Position numbers and translations under genes: made by a program
NCBI GenBank assembly: GCA_018970725.1
Contig: JAGWVU010000018.1
Span: 1 to 64,000 of the forward strand
Direction of reading: 5' to 3'
Source: Verrucomicrobiota bacterium
Lineage (GTDB): Bacteria; Verrucomicrobiota; Verrucomicrobiia; Verrucomicrobiales; DEV007
DNA: 64,000 bases
Shown: piece after piece, positions 36,441 to 45,237 of the stretch
Numbering within the stretch: position 1 is the stretch's first letter
Layout of the letters: each line of letters begins with the position of its first letter
Notes under the pieces: model-generated
Databases searched by the model: none
Told to the model about the DNA's origin: nothing
Seen by the model: the letters and a program-made list of their open reading frames with translations, nothing else

Positions 36441-37442
36441 TTATCCTCCGATGGCGATCATGCGCCGTCCGGGTTGGTAGTTGTCGCGGAACTCATGTTC
36501 CTTCGGTTTGCCGGCGACCACTTCGAGAAAGAGCCGTTCAAGGTCGGCCTCCGTGGTCGCGGGATTCCGGAGCGCGTGGCGGAAATCGAATTCCAAGTGG
36601 CTGCCGAGGCAGGGGCGCAACTTGCCGTCCGCGGTGAGGCGGAGCTTGTTGCAGCTTTCACAGAAGTGCAGATTGGTCATGGCTCCGATGAAGCCGATGC
36701 GCTGGCCGGTGGCCGGGACGGCGTAGTAGGCGGCCGGGCCGTTGGTTTTGAAATCGGGCAACGGCGTGAGCGGGCCCAACCGGAACCCGAGGAGGCGGCG
36801 GGCCTCTCCCGCGGAGAGGAAGTTTTCCTCGGTCAGGACGTGACGGGAACTGACCGGCATCAGCTCGATGAACCGGATCAGGCAACCCCGCTGCCGCGCG
36901 AAGTCGGCCAGATCCCAGAGCTCGTGCTCGTTGGTGCCGCGCATCAGGACGCAATTCAGGCGGATCGACTCGAACCCGGCCTCTTGGGCGGCGTCCAATC
37001 CTTCGAGGAAGCGCGGGAAAAAATCGCGGCGGGTCGTGCGGGCGTAGGTTTCGCGATCCAGCGAGTCCAGCGAGAGGTTGAGGGCCTCGGCCCCCGCTTC
37101 GCGCAAGGCCCGGGCCAAGGTGCCGGTGCCGTGGGGCCGGGCGAGGAGGGTGCCGTTGGAGGAAAGCCCGATCTGCCGGATGCCGGGGCAGGCCTTGAGC
37201 CGGGCGATGAGATCGACCACGCCCGGGCGGACGAGCGGTTCGCCGCCGGTGATGCGGAGCCGGGTGATGCCGAGCCGCGCCCCGGCGGCGGTCATCCGGA
37301 CAATCTCATCGTCCGAAAGCGTCTCCTCGCGTTCGGCCCAAACCTGGTCTTCGTCCGGCAGGCAATAGGAACAACGTTCGTTGCACCGGTCCGTCACGGA
37401 GATGCGCAGGTAGTTGATATGGTGGCCGAAAGAGTCTTCCAC
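36441..37442 (-). CDS. moaA: GTP 3',8-cyclase
   Basis: Radical-SAM enzyme for the first step of molybdenum cofactor synthesis, 333 residues. TDRCNERCSYC is the N-terminal CxxxCxxC cluster site and FCESCNKLRLTADGKLRPC the C-terminal cluster site. The protein ends in the conserved Gly-Gly tail (IAIGG). I set the start at the GTG encoding VEDSFGHHINYLRIS, because family members begin about eight residues before this block; no ATG is available in frame nearby and the ribosome binding site is weak. It is divergent from transketolase. Confidence 0.93.
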   Translation of the reverse strand: MEDSFGHHINYLRISVTDRCNERCSYCLPDEDQVWAEREETLSDDEIVRMTAAGARLGITRLRITGGEPLVRPGVVDLIARLKACPGIRQIGLSSNGTLLARPHGTGTLARALREAGAEALNLSLDSLDRETYARTTRRDFFPRFLEGLDAAQEAGFESIRLNCVLMRGTNEHELWDLADFARQRGCLIRFIELMPVSSRHVLTEENFLSAGEARRLLGFRLGPLTPLPDFKTNGPAAYYAVPATGQRIGFIGAMTNLHFCESCNKLRLTADGKLRPCLGSHLEFDFRHALRNPATTEADLERLFLEVVAGKPKEHEFRDNYQPGRRMIAIGG

Positions 37443-37585
37443 GGAGAGGACAGTATGGTCCCGGCGGGGGCCGATGACAAATGTTTGCTCCTCCTGTCCG
37501 CCCGTTGCGGGCAATCCGCACTTTTTGCTCCTTGCAACCGCGCTGGAAACGGGTTGACTGCGCTGGTTTTTCCCCAGCACCCACC

Positions 37586-39568
37586 ATGGACGCAACCATC
37601 CTCTCCAAGGCCAGCGCAATTGCTCGCGGACTCAGTCTCGACGCGGTGAATCAAGCCAAGTCCGGGCATCTCGGCCTCCCCCTTGGCGCCACCGAGATCG
37701 GCGCGGTCTTGTTCGGGCATGACCTCCGGTATCTCCCGTCCGATCCCAAGTGGATCAATCGCGACCGCTTCGTGCTGAGCGCCGGACATGGGTCGATGTT
37801 CCTCTACAGTTGGCTTCATCTGGCCGGTTACGACCTCTCGCTGGAGGACATCCGCCAGTTCCGCCAACTGCATTCCAAGACGCCGGGCCACCCTGAGTTT
37901 GGCGAGACCGATGGCGTGGAAGCCACCACCGGGCCCCTCGGGCAGGGGATCGGCAACGCGGTCGGGTATGCCGTATCCGGCAAAATGGCGGCCGCCACGT
38001 TCAACACCGCGGAGCATCGGATTTTCGACCACCATGTCCTCTGCCTGGCCGGGGATGGTTGTCTGCAGGAAGGGGTCGCGTTCGAGGCTGCGGCCTTCGC
38101 GGGTCATGTCGGTCTCGACAATCTCATCCTGATTTACGATTCCAACGACGTCACGCTCGATGCCATGGCCGCAGTCACCCAGAGCGAGGATACCGGCAAA
38201 CGGTTCGAATCCATGGGATGGGACGTGGTCACGATCGATGGCCACGATTTCGCCGCGATCCATGAAGCCATCACCCGGGCCAAGGCCACGGACAACGGGC
38301 GGCCCAAACTGATCATCGCCAAAACCGAGATCGCGCGGGGCATTCCGGAAGTCGCCGGAACCGCCAAGGGCCACGGGGAAGGGGGCGTGAAGTTCGCCGA
38401 GGCCGCCCGCCAGGGGATGGGCTTGCCGGCGGAAACCTTTTACGTCTCCGAGGATGTCCGTGCCTTTTTCGCAGGGCGTCGTCAGGAACTCGCGGCGGCT
38501 CATGCCGCGTGGGAAAGCACCTTCCTCCAGTGGCAGGCGGCCAACCCCTTGCTGGCCGGATTGTTGCGGCAGGGAATCGCCCGTGAAGTTCCCGCGGATC
38601 TCGCCGCCAGGATTCCGGAATTCAAGGCCGGGGAGAAGGTGGCGACCCGCAACGCCGGCGGCGTCGTCCTCCAACCGATCGCCGAGGCGCTCCCGCTCTT
38701 CATCACCGGAAGCGCGGATCTCTTCGGGTCCACCAAGAATTACCTCAAAGCGAGCAAGGATTACGGCCGCGGGACCGAGGGCCAGCGCAATCTCTGGTTC
38801 GGCATCCGGGAGCACGGAATGGGGGCCATCCTCAACGGCATCGCCTATGACGGCATCTTCCGGCCATCGGGGGCCACGTTTGCGGTCTTTGCTGATTATC
38901 TCCGGCCTTCGATCCGTCTCGCCGCCCTCGCCCATCTTCCGGTGCTCTACATTTTCACCCACGACTCCGTCGGCGTCGGTGAAGACGGCCCGACCCACCA
39001 GCCGGTGGAAACCTGCAGCGGTCTCCGCGTGATTCCCGGGCTCGATGTGATCCGGCCCGGCGATGGCGAAGAAACGGCCGGCGCCTTCGTGGCGGCGCTG
39101 CAACGGATCGACGGCCCAACCGTGCTCCTGTTGTCGCGTCAGGATCTGCCGGACCAGTCCGCCATTCCCGCCGGGGAACGGCGCGCAGGGGTGGCCCGCG
39201 GAGCCTACATCGCGAGGCGGGAATCCGCGCCTCTCGACCTCATCCTTCTCGCCAGCGGCAGCGAATTGCAGCATGCCATGGCGGCGGCGGAACAACTCGG
39301 GGCCGGCACCCGCGTCGTCTCGGTGCCCTGCATGGAACGATTCGACCGGCAACCGGCTGACTACCGCGAGCAGGTTCTCCCATCCGCCTGCCTGCGCCGC
39401 GTGGCGATCGAGGCCGGCGTCTCCGGGCTCTGGTATCGCTATGTGGGGCTGGGCGGCAAGGTGGTCGGCATCGATCGCTTCGGGCTCAGCGCACCGGGGG
39501 ATACCACCATGTCCGAACTCGGCATGACCGCGGCCAACCTGGTGGCGGTCGCGCGCGCTTTGGCCTGA
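37586..39568 (+). CDS. tkt: Transketolase
   Basis: A 660-residue thiamine-diphosphate enzyme of the pentose phosphate pathway. [40 protein letters not shown] and [14 protein letters not shown] mark the ThDP-binding domain; [16 protein letters not shown] (catalytic Glu) and [19 protein letters not shown] the pyrimidine domain. A third, C-terminal domain completes it. The ATG at [10 protein letters not shown] fits the usual N-terminus. It is monocistronic or read through to cysH, which has its own promoter just after the stop. Confidence 0.94.
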   Translation: MDATILSKASAIARGLSLDAVNQAKSGHLGLPLGATEIGAVLFGHDLRYLPSDPKWINRDRFVLSAGHGSMFLYSWLHLAGYDLSLEDIRQFRQLHSKTPGHPEFGETDGVEATTGPLGQGIGNAVGYAVSGKMAAATFNTAEHRIFDHHVLCLAGDGCLQEGVAFEAAAFAGHVGLDNLILIYDSNDVTLDAMAAVTQSEDTGKRFESMGWDVVTIDGHDFAAIHEAITRAKATDNGRPKLIIAKTEIARGIPEVAGTAKGHGEGGVKFAEAARQGMGLPAETFYVSEDVRAFFAGRRQELAAAHAAWESTFLQWQAANPLLAGLLRQGIAREVPADLAARIPEFKAGEKVATRNAGGVVLQPIAEALPLFITGSADLFGSTKNYLKASKDYGRGTEGQRNLWFGIREHGMGAILNGIAYDGIFRPSGATFAVFADYLRPSIRLAALAHLPVLYIFTHDSVGVGEDGPTHQPVETCSGLRVIPGLDVIRPGDGEETAGAFVAALQRIDGPTVLLLSRQDLPDQSAIPAGERRAGVARGAYIARRESAPLDLILLASGSELQHAMAAAEQLGAGTRVVSVPCMERFDRQPADYREQVLPSACLRRVAIEAGVSGLWYRYVGLGGKVVGIDRFGLSAPGDTTMSELGMTAANLVAVARALA

Positions 39569-39584
39569 ATTCGGCCCGGGGAAC

Positions 39585-39613
39585 TTGACACTGACAACAC
39601 CTTGGGTTTTTAT
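39585..39613 (+). promoter_or_regulatory. Sigma-70-like promoter of the cys operon
   Basis: TTGACA (39585-39590), a 17-base spacer and TTTTAT (39608-39613) lie between the tkt stop and cysH. The -35 is perfect and the -10 moderate. Confidence 0.65.
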
Positions 39614-39618
39614 TCCCA

Positions 39619-39646
39619 AATTCCCCTACCAATCAGATCGGGAATT
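39619..39646 (+). promoter_or_regulatory. Inverted repeat in the cysH leader next to the ribosome binding site
   Basis: AATTCCC (39619-39625) and GGGAATT (39640-39646) form a perfect 7-bp stem that ends directly against the Shine-Dalgarno sequence TAGGAG. TTGGG and CCCAA just upstream form a second small stem that overlaps the first one's left arm by sequence. Such placement could tune cysH translation or be a repressor site. Confidence 0.45.
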
Positions 39647-39652
39647 AGGAGA

Positions 39653-40432
39653 ATGGCCGCGACGACAAAAAAACGAGCGAAGAAAAAGGTGGCCGCGAGC
39701 CGGGGACCGACCAAGATCGCGCTGGCGCCGGCCTTGCGGAAACTGTCCGGTGCCAAGGCCGGGGAGCGGATCGCCTGGGTGTTGCGTCATTTTCCGACCT
39801 CCACCGTCCTGACCTCGAGTTTCGGTGCGCAATCGGCGGTGTTGCTCCATATGGCGACACAGCAGCGCCCCGATCTTCCGGTGGTGTTGTTGGACACCGG
39901 GTATCTCTTCCCGGAGACTTACCGATTCATCGACGAGTTGACCGACCGGCTCTCGCTCAATCTCAAGGTTTACCGTCCCTTGATGAGCGCGGCCTGGCAG
40001 GAGGCACGATACGGGAAACTTTGGGAGCAAGGGCTGGAAGGCATCGCCCGTTACAACCAGATGAACAAGCTGGAGCCGATGGACCGGGCGGTGCGTGAAC
40101 TCAAGGCGCGGGCCTGGATCTCCGGGGTGCGCCGGGGACAGAGCGAGGACCGGAACCGGATGGAAGTGCTCGGGATCAAGAACGGCCTGTTGCGATTGCA
40201 TCCGCTCATCGATTGGACGGACAAGGATATTTACGATTATCTGACCGCCCATGAATTGCCCTATCATCCGCTCTGGTATGACGGCTATCCCTCGATTGGG
40301 GATTGGCACACCTCGCGAATCTTGACGGAGGGGGAAGATCCCGCGCAGACCCGTTTTCACGGGTTGCAGCGGGAATGCGGTTTGCACTTGGAAACGCAGA
40401 CGGTGGGCGAGAGCGGGGATTTTGTGATCTGA
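39653..40432 (+). CDS. cysH: Phosphoadenylyl-sulfate (PAPS) reductase
   Basis: A 259-residue enzyme that reduces PAPS to sulfite. After a Lys-rich N-terminus, TSSFGAQSAVLLHMA is the P-loop-like motif, LLDTGYLFPETYRF and WISGVRRGQSEDR are the substrate-binding blocks, and RECGLH near the end holds the single catalytic Cys. The paired cysteines (CC...CxxC) of [4Fe-4S] APS reductases are missing, so PAPS is the expected substrate, which fits the cysC kinase encoded next. A good AGGAG lies upstream of the ATG. Confidence 0.93.
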   Translation: MAATTKKRAKKKVAASRGPTKIALAPALRKLSGAKAGERIAWVLRHFPTSTVLTSSFGAQSAVLLHMATQQRPDLPVVLLDTGYLFPETYRFIDELTDRLSLNLKVYRPLMSAAWQEARYGKLWEQGLEGIARYNQMNKLEPMDRAVRELKARAWISGVRRGQSEDRNRMEVLGIKNGLLRLHPLIDWTDKDIYDYLTAHELPYHPLWYDGYPSIGDWHTSRILTEGEDPAQTRFHGLQRECGLHLETQTVGESGDFVI

Positions 40433-40441
40433 GAAGTCGGG

Positions 40442-41047
40442 ATGAACGTTGGGGAAAACATCCATCCGGTGTTCGACCGGATGCTGGGCCGGGAGGCCAA
40501 GGAAGCGCGGCTGGGGCAACGCGGTCTCGCCATCTGGTTGTATGGGCTTTCCGGTTCGGGGAAATCGACCATTGCCATCGCCCTGGAACGCCGCCTCGCC
40601 GCCGAGGGATTTTTCACCCAGATTCTCGACGGGGACAACATCCGCAGCGGTTTGAACCGGAACCTCGGTTTTTCGGACGAGGACCGCACGGAGAATATCC
40701 GGCGCATCGCGGAAGTGGCCAAACTCTTTGTCCGGGCGGGGGTGGTCACGCTGACCTCCTTCATCACCCCGCGGCGTGATTTGCGGGATCTGGCCCGGGG
40801 GATCATCGGGCCTGCGGATTTTTGTGAGGTTTACGTTTCGGCAAGTTTCGCCACTTGCGCGCAACGGGATCCGAAGGGGCTCTATGCGAAAGCGGCGGGG
40901 GGGGGCGTGCCGCAGTTCACCGGTCAGGATTCGGCGTTCGAGGAGCCGGAATCCGCGGACCTGGTGATCCCGACCGAACGTCTCTCCGTGGACGAGGCCG
41001 TCGGGTTGCTCCACCGCCAGGTGATCGACCGGATCCGCACGGTCTGA
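40442..41047 (+). CDS. cysC: Adenylyl-sulfate kinase
   Basis: A 201-residue APS kinase that makes PAPS from APS and ATP. The P-loop is GLSGSGKST, followed by LDGDNIRSGLNRNLGFSDEDRTENIRR (APS-binding) and TSFITPRRDLRDLAR. It lies nine bases after cysH and 12 before cysD. As a stand-alone enzyme it complements CysN, which here has no fused kinase domain. Confidence 0.95.
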   Translation: MNVGENIHPVFDRMLGREAKEARLGQRGLAIWLYGLSGSGKSTIAIALERRLAAEGFFTQILDGDNIRSGLNRNLGFSDEDRTENIRRIAEVAKLFVRAGVVTLTSFITPRRDLRDLARGIIGPADFCEVYVSASFATCAQRDPKGLYAKAAGGGVPQFTGQDSAFEEPESADLVIPTERLSVDEAVGLLHRQVIDRIRTV

Positions 41048-41059
41048 AATTTGTTCAAC

Positions 41060-41965
41060 ATGCAAAGTTATACCACCACGCACCTGCGACAGTTGGAGGC
41101 CGAGGCTATGTTCGTGCTTCGGGAGACTGCCGCCCAGTTTGAAAAACCGGCGATGCTTTTCTCCGGCGGCAAGGATTCGATCGTCATGGCGCATCTGGCG
41201 CGCAAGGCCTTCTTTCCCGCCCGGCTGCCGTTCCCCCTGGTCCATATCGACACGGGACACAATTTCGATGAGACGATGACCTATCGGGATTGGTTCGTCG
41301 AGGAAGTTGGGGCCCGGCTCGTGGTCGGTTCGGTGCAGGCCTCGATCGACAAAGGCACGGCGGTGGAGGAGAGGGGACCGACGGCGAGCCGCAACCGGTT
41401 GCAGACGGTAACGCTGCTGGAGACCATCGAGGAGCATGGATTTGACGCGGCCCTGGGCGGAGGGCGCCGGGACGAGGAAAAGGCGAGGGCCAAGGAACGC
41501 TTCTTTTCGCATCGTGACGAGTTCGGCCAGTGGGATCCGAAAAACCAGCGGCCGGAATTGTGGAACATCTTCAACGGTCGGAAGCATCACGGGGAACACT
41601 TCCGGGTCTTTCCGCTGAGCAACTGGACGGAGATGGATGTCTGGCAATATATCAAGCAGGAGGAGATCTCCCTGCCATCGCTCTACTTTGCGCATGAGCG
41701 TGAGGTTTTCGAGCGGGGCGGCACGTTGCTCGCCCTGACGGATTTCATCACTTTGCAGGGTGGGGAGGCTCCGCGCAGGATTCAGGTGCGTTTCCGGACC
41801 ATCGGGGATGCCACTTGCACCGGGGCGGTGGTTTCCGGGGCCGACACGGTGGACAAGATCATCGAGGAGGTGGCGGCCGCCCGTCAGACGGAACGTGGAA
41901 CCCGTGCGGACGACCGGAGGTCGGAGACCGCCATGGAAGATCGGAAGAAGGAAGGTTATTTCTAA
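41060..41965 (+). CDS. cysD: Sulfate adenylyltransferase subunit 2
   Basis: A 301-residue catalytic subunit of ATP sulfurylase. FSGGKDSIVMAHLARKAF is the PP-loop motif, HIDTGHNFDETMTYRDWFV and ALGGGRRDEEKARAKERFFSHR are conserved blocks, and the C-terminus ends in the usual basic, aromatic KKEGYF. With CysN it makes APS from sulfate and ATP, driven by GTP hydrolysis. The ATG at MQSYTTTHL fits the family start better than a TTG three codons upstream. Confidence 0.96.
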   Translation: MQSYTTTHLRQLEAEAMFVLRETAAQFEKPAMLFSGGKDSIVMAHLARKAFFPARLPFPLVHIDTGHNFDETMTYRDWFVEEVGARLVVGSVQASIDKGTAVEERGPTASRNRLQTVTLLETIEEHGFDAALGGGRRDEEKARAKERFFSHRDEFGQWDPKNQRPELWNIFNGRKHHGEHFRVFPLSNWTEMDVWQYIKQEEISLPSLYFAHEREVFERGGTLLALTDFITLQGGEAPRRIQVRFRTIGDATCTGAVVSGADTVDKIIEEVAAARQTERGTRADDRRSETAMEDRKKEGYF

Positions 41966-41977
41966 GAGACAGGGAGC

Positions 41978-43252
41978 ATGAGCGAGACTCAAGGATATTT
42001 GGATATGGATCTGTTGCGCTTCACCACCGCGGGAAGCGTCGATGACGGAAAGAGCACCCTGATCGGAAGGCTTCTCTATGATTCCAAGGCGATTTTCGAG
42101 GACCAGTTGGAAGCGGTGGAGCGTTCCTCCATCCAACGGGGCGACGAGAATCTCAATCTGGCCCTGCTGACCGACGGTCTCCGGGCGGAGCGGGAGCAGG
42201 GGATCACGATTGATGTGGCCTACCGTTATTTCGCCACGCCGCGCCGCAAGTTCATCATCGCGGACACTCCGGGTCACATTCAATATACGCGGAACATGGT
42301 CACGGGAGCCTCGACCGCGAATCTGGCCATCATCCTGGTCGATGCCCGGCACGGCGTGATCGAGCAGACCTGTCGGCATGCCTTCATCGCCAGTTTGTTG
42401 CGGATCCAGCACATCGTGGTGGCGGTGAACAAAATGGATCTGGTGGATTGGCAGGAGGACGTCTTCCGCCGGATCAAGCATGACTTCGAACAGTTCGCCT
42501 CACGTCTCGAGAATCTGGTGGAGGTCACGTTCATCCCGATCAGCGCCCTGAATGGGGACAATGTGGTGGACAAGTCCGGGAACATGCCTTGGTATATGGG
42601 CCCGCCTTTGCTCTATCACCTGGAAACCGTTTACATCGGCGCGCAGGAAAATCATGTGGACCCGAGATTTCCCGTGCAGTGGGTCATCCGGCCGCAGAGT
42701 GACAAATATCACGACTTCCGCGGCTACGCCGGCCGGGTGGCTGGAGGCGTTTTCAAGAAAGGGGACGAGGTGACCATCCTGCCCTCCGGCTTCAGCACCC
42801 GGATCAAGGAGGTGGTCACCTATGATGGACCTTTGGAAGAGGCGTTCGCCCCGCTTTCCGTCACCCTCACGTTGGAGGATGAGATCGACATCAGCCGGGG
42901 CGACATGATTGTGAAGCCCCACAACCAACCTCATGTCTCCCAGGACATCGAGGCCATGATCTGCTGGTTCAGTGATTCGACCAAATTGCAGCCCAAGGGC
43001 AGGTATGTCCTGCGGCACACCTCCAAGGAGGTCAAGGCGGTTGTTCAGGAAGTGCGTTATAAAGTGAACATCAACAATCTTCACAAAATCGAAGGCGAGC
43101 CTCACTTTGGTCTCAATGAGATCGGTAGGATTTCCCTGCGCGTTTCCTCACCTTTGTTCTTCGACAGTTACCGCCGGAACCGCAACACAGGCAGCTTCAT
43201 CCTGATCGACGCCGGTTCCAACGAGACCGTGGCGGCGGGTATGATTCTCTAA
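41978..43252 (+). CDS. cysN: Sulfate adenylyltransferase subunit 1 (GTPase)
   Basis: A 424-residue regulatory GTPase of ATP sulfurylase. G1 is GSVDDGKST, the switch regions include GITIDVAYRYF and DTPGHIQYTRNMVTGAS, and NKMDLVDW is G4. The two beta-barrel domains follow, and the protein ends without a CysC domain. AGGGAG lies upstream of the ATG. It is the last gene of cysHCDN; no sulfite reductase gene is in the window. Confidence 0.96.
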   Translation: MSETQGYLDMDLLRFTTAGSVDDGKSTLIGRLLYDSKAIFEDQLEAVERSSIQRGDENLNLALLTDGLRAEREQGITIDVAYRYFATPRRKFIIADTPGHIQYTRNMVTGASTANLAIILVDARHGVIEQTCRHAFIASLLRIQHIVVAVNKMDLVDWQEDVFRRIKHDFEQFASRLENLVEVTFIPISALNGDNVVDKSGNMPWYMGPPLLYHLETVYIGAQENHVDPRFPVQWVIRPQSDKYHDFRGYAGRVAGGVFKKGDEVTILPSGFSTRIKEVVTYDGPLEEAFAPLSVTLTLEDEIDISRGDMIVKPHNQPHVSQDIEAMICWFSDSTKLQPKGRYVLRHTSKEVKAVVQEVRYKVNINNLHKIEGEPHFGLNEIGRISLRVSSPLFFDSYRRNRNTGSFILIDAGSNETVAAGMIL

Positions 43253-43346
43253 CATATCTGAGATTTCTGGTTTTATTGTTATTAGATTCCAGCAATTAAA
43301 AAAATTGTTGCGCCTCGTTTAGGGGGGCTGTAAAAGGGCGGTGCTT

Positions 43347-43361
43347 GGTTCCTTGGGAACC
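43347..43361. repeat. Perfect 6-3-6 inverted repeat between cysN and the M23 peptidase
   Basis: GGTTCC-TTG-GGAACC lies 55 bases upstream of the peptidase ATG. The region between cysN and this site is AT-rich (with an A7 tract), unlike its neighbours. It could be a protein-binding site or a small RNA hairpin in the peptidase leader. Confidence 0.5.
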
Positions 43362-43415
43362 TGGATTCAACTGTTTGCATCTGGGCCCAAGCTCCGGGTG
43401 TCTAACTTTTATACC

Positions 43416-44459
43416 ATGAGGAATCCGTTATCTTTGCTTCGTGTCCTGTCGGTCGTCACCGTGTTGGGGATTGCCGTCTGGATCACGTGGCCGCAGGGCG
43501 TGGATGCCAGTTCCCGCACTTCCACCGCCGAGTTTGTTCCCGAGCGCATCGCAGATGGCTTTGATTTTCCGGTCGGCTCGAACGGCAGTGCCGCGGGATA
43601 CTACATGGCTCGGAAGATGACACCCTTCGGGCATCTTGGCGATGATTGGAACGGCGTGGGCGGAGGGAATTCCGATTATGGAGACCCCGTGTATTCGATT
43701 GCCGATGGCGTGGTCGTCTACTCGGAGAATTTCGGTTCCAACTGGGGACAGGTGATTATTGTGCGGCACAAATACCGGGAGTCCGACGGCAGTGTCCGGA
43801 AGGTGGATTCCCTCTACGGTCATGTCATCAACCGCCGGGTGGCGGCCGGGAGTTTCGTCCGGCGCGGCCAACAGATTGCACAGATCGGGAACAACAACGG
43901 AATGTATCTGGCCCATCTTCATTTGGAGATCAGGAGCAACACGGCCATCGGCATCCAGTCGTGGAATCACTCCAAGGGGCTGAGCAACTACCATCGCCCC
44001 GATCAGTTCATCGCCCGGCACCGCCCCGGCAAGCGCGTGGATCCTGGCCTCAGGCTGGCTTCGGCGGAAACGCCGCGGGAAGAGAAGCCCGAGCCCGTGA
44101 AGGTGGTTCAGGCCCCGGTGCGGGTGGCTGCCGCATCCCCGGTGAGCCCATCGTCCGCCGAAGCGGCACTCCGGCCGCGGCCGGTGGTTTCCGTGGAGAG
44201 CGCCGCGGTGAAAACGGTTTCCCTGACTTCCCGGGAGGCGGGTGGTTTCCGAAAGGCGGAGCCGGCCCTGGCCCGCGGTGTCAAGCGGGCGCCGAAGGTG
44301 GTGGATGAATTGGCGAAGGTGGAGCCGCGTTCGTTTTTCGGCGGTGGTCATCCGGAACGGATCCGGCGCTCGCGCGAAGCCAAGCCGGAAAAGCCGGCCA
44401 AGGCATCTTCGAAGGGCAGGAGGACGGCGGACCGGCGCAGGCGATTCGGGAAACAGTAG
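43416..44459 (+). CDS. Secreted M23-family metallopeptidase (LytM domain)
   Basis: A 347-residue protein with an N-terminal membrane or signal segment (about 9-25). The LytM domain spans about 55-200. GHLGDDWN gives the first zinc ligands (H-x3-D), YGHVIN the central His, and HLHLEI the final HxH motif, so the zinc site is complete. The C-terminal 130 residues are low-complexity and end in a strongly basic tail (GRRTADRRRRFGKQ), likely to bind the anionic cell wall. It probably cuts peptidoglycan cross-links or serves as a divisome or elongation accessory. Confidence 0.85.
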   Translation: MRNPLSLLRVLSVVTVLGIAVWITWPQGVDASSRTSTAEFVPERIADGFDFPVGSNGSAAGYYMARKMTPFGHLGDDWNGVGGGNSDYGDPVYSIADGVVVYSENFGSNWGQVIIVRHKYRESDGSVRKVDSLYGHVINRRVAAGSFVRRGQQIAQIGNNNGMYLAHLHLEIRSNTAIGIQSWNHSKGLSNYHRPDQFIARHRPGKRVDPGLRLASAETPREEKPEPVKVVQAPVRVAAASPVSPSSAEAALRPRPVVSVESAAVKTVSLTSREAGGFRKAEPALARGVKRAPKVVDELAKVEPRSFFGGGHPERIRRSREAKPEKPAKASSKGRRTADRRRRFGKQ

Positions 44460-44504
44460 CCCGCATTGCTCAAGCTCTCGCTGCTGCGGCTTGAGAAATG
44501 CGGG
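44460..44504. terminator. Bidirectional hairpin between the peptidase and rex
   Basis: CCCGCATT-G-CTCAAG pairs with CTTGAG-A-AATGCGGG around a 15-base loop, a stem of 14 pairs with one mismatch. It sits immediately after the peptidase stop and 36 bases before the end of the convergent rex gene. There is no T-run on either side, so it would act by structure or with Rho. Confidence 0.6.
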
Positions 44505-44540
44505 GTAGGATCGGGAGGAAGGCTGTCGCAATGCCGGGGG

Positions 44541-45158
44541 TCAGCGGATGAAATAGCTGAGGTTTTCCAATTCCACGGCCAGATCGACGCTGTTGACGAT
44601 GACGTGGCCGGGCACCTGGAGCACGGTCGGGGAGAAATTGAGAATGGCTTGGATGCCGGCGTCGACCGCTTCGTTGACCACGTTTTGGGCGGAAATGGCG
44701 GGAATGGCGAGAATGGCCATTTTGACGTGATGCTCGCGGACAAAGGCGGGCATTTCCCGGGCGGAGCGGATGGGAAAAGGGACGTTGCGGGCGTTGGCGC
44801 TGTCCGGATCCAGATCAAAGGCGGCGGCGATTTCGAAACCCTCCTTTTGAAAACCGCCGTAGCGGAGCAGGGCCGCCCCGAGATTGCCGACGCCGATAAG
44901 GATCACGGGTTGGAGCCTGCTGGTGCCGAGCGCCTCGTTGAGGAAGGCGGAAAGCATTGACACGTTGTAACCGAGACCGCGGGTGCCGAATTGGCCGAAA
45001 TAAGCCAGATCCTTGCGGAGCTGGGTGGGTTTGACCCCGGCCGCCTTGGCGAGAGCTTCGGAAGAAACCGTATCCACGTTGTTGGCGAGGAGCCGGGCGA
45101 GGCAACGTTGATAAGTGGAAAGCCGGTAGATGGTTTTCCGGGGGGGGTCTTTGGTCAC
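44541..45158 (-). CDS. rex: Redox-sensing transcriptional repressor Rex
   Basis: A 205-residue repressor that senses the NADH/NAD+ ratio. The N-terminal winged helix ends in the signature LRKDLAYFGQFGTRGLGYNV, followed by the Rossmann motif LIGVGNLGAAL and a C-terminal swap helix. Rex typically represses respiratory and fermentation genes when NADH is low. An operator-like palindrome lies ahead of the respiratory cluster (13813-13832) and a shorter one overlaps the start region of rex itself. The start is a GTG immediately after that palindrome. Confidence 0.95.
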   Translation of the reverse strand: MTKDPPRKTIYRLSTYQRCLARLLANNVDTVSSEALAKAAGVKPTQLRKDLAYFGQFGTRGLGYNVSMLSAFLNEALGTSRLQPVILIGVGNLGAALLRYGGFQKEGFEIAAAFDLDPDSANARNVPFPIRSAREMPAFVREHHVKMAILAIPAISAQNVVNEAVDAGIQAILNFSPTVLQVPGHVIVNSVDLAVELENLSYFIR

Positions 45159-45159
45159 T

Positions 45160-45173
45160 TGTGAAAATTCACA
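45160..45173. promoter_or_regulatory. Palindrome at the rex start, possible autoregulatory site
   Basis: TGTGAA-AA-TTCACA is a perfect inverted repeat, and the flanking T on one side extends it to TTGTGAA. It uses the same half-sites as the Rex-type operator at 13.8 kb, but the spacing is two bases shorter, so Rex binding is uncertain. It lies in the 79-base gap between the upstream TPR gene and rex. Confidence 0.4.
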
Positions 45174-45237
45174 TGAATGGGGTGAATGGCAAGCGCACCG
45201 GGGCGGTGGGGAGAGGGGGCGGCTGAAGCGCGCGGGC

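Noticed and set aside
39626-42481. A 951-codon minus-strand open frame opposite cysH, cysC and cysD
   Set aside because: It is a shadow of three recognised plus-strand enzymes and has low-complexity Arg/His/Pro-rich composition.
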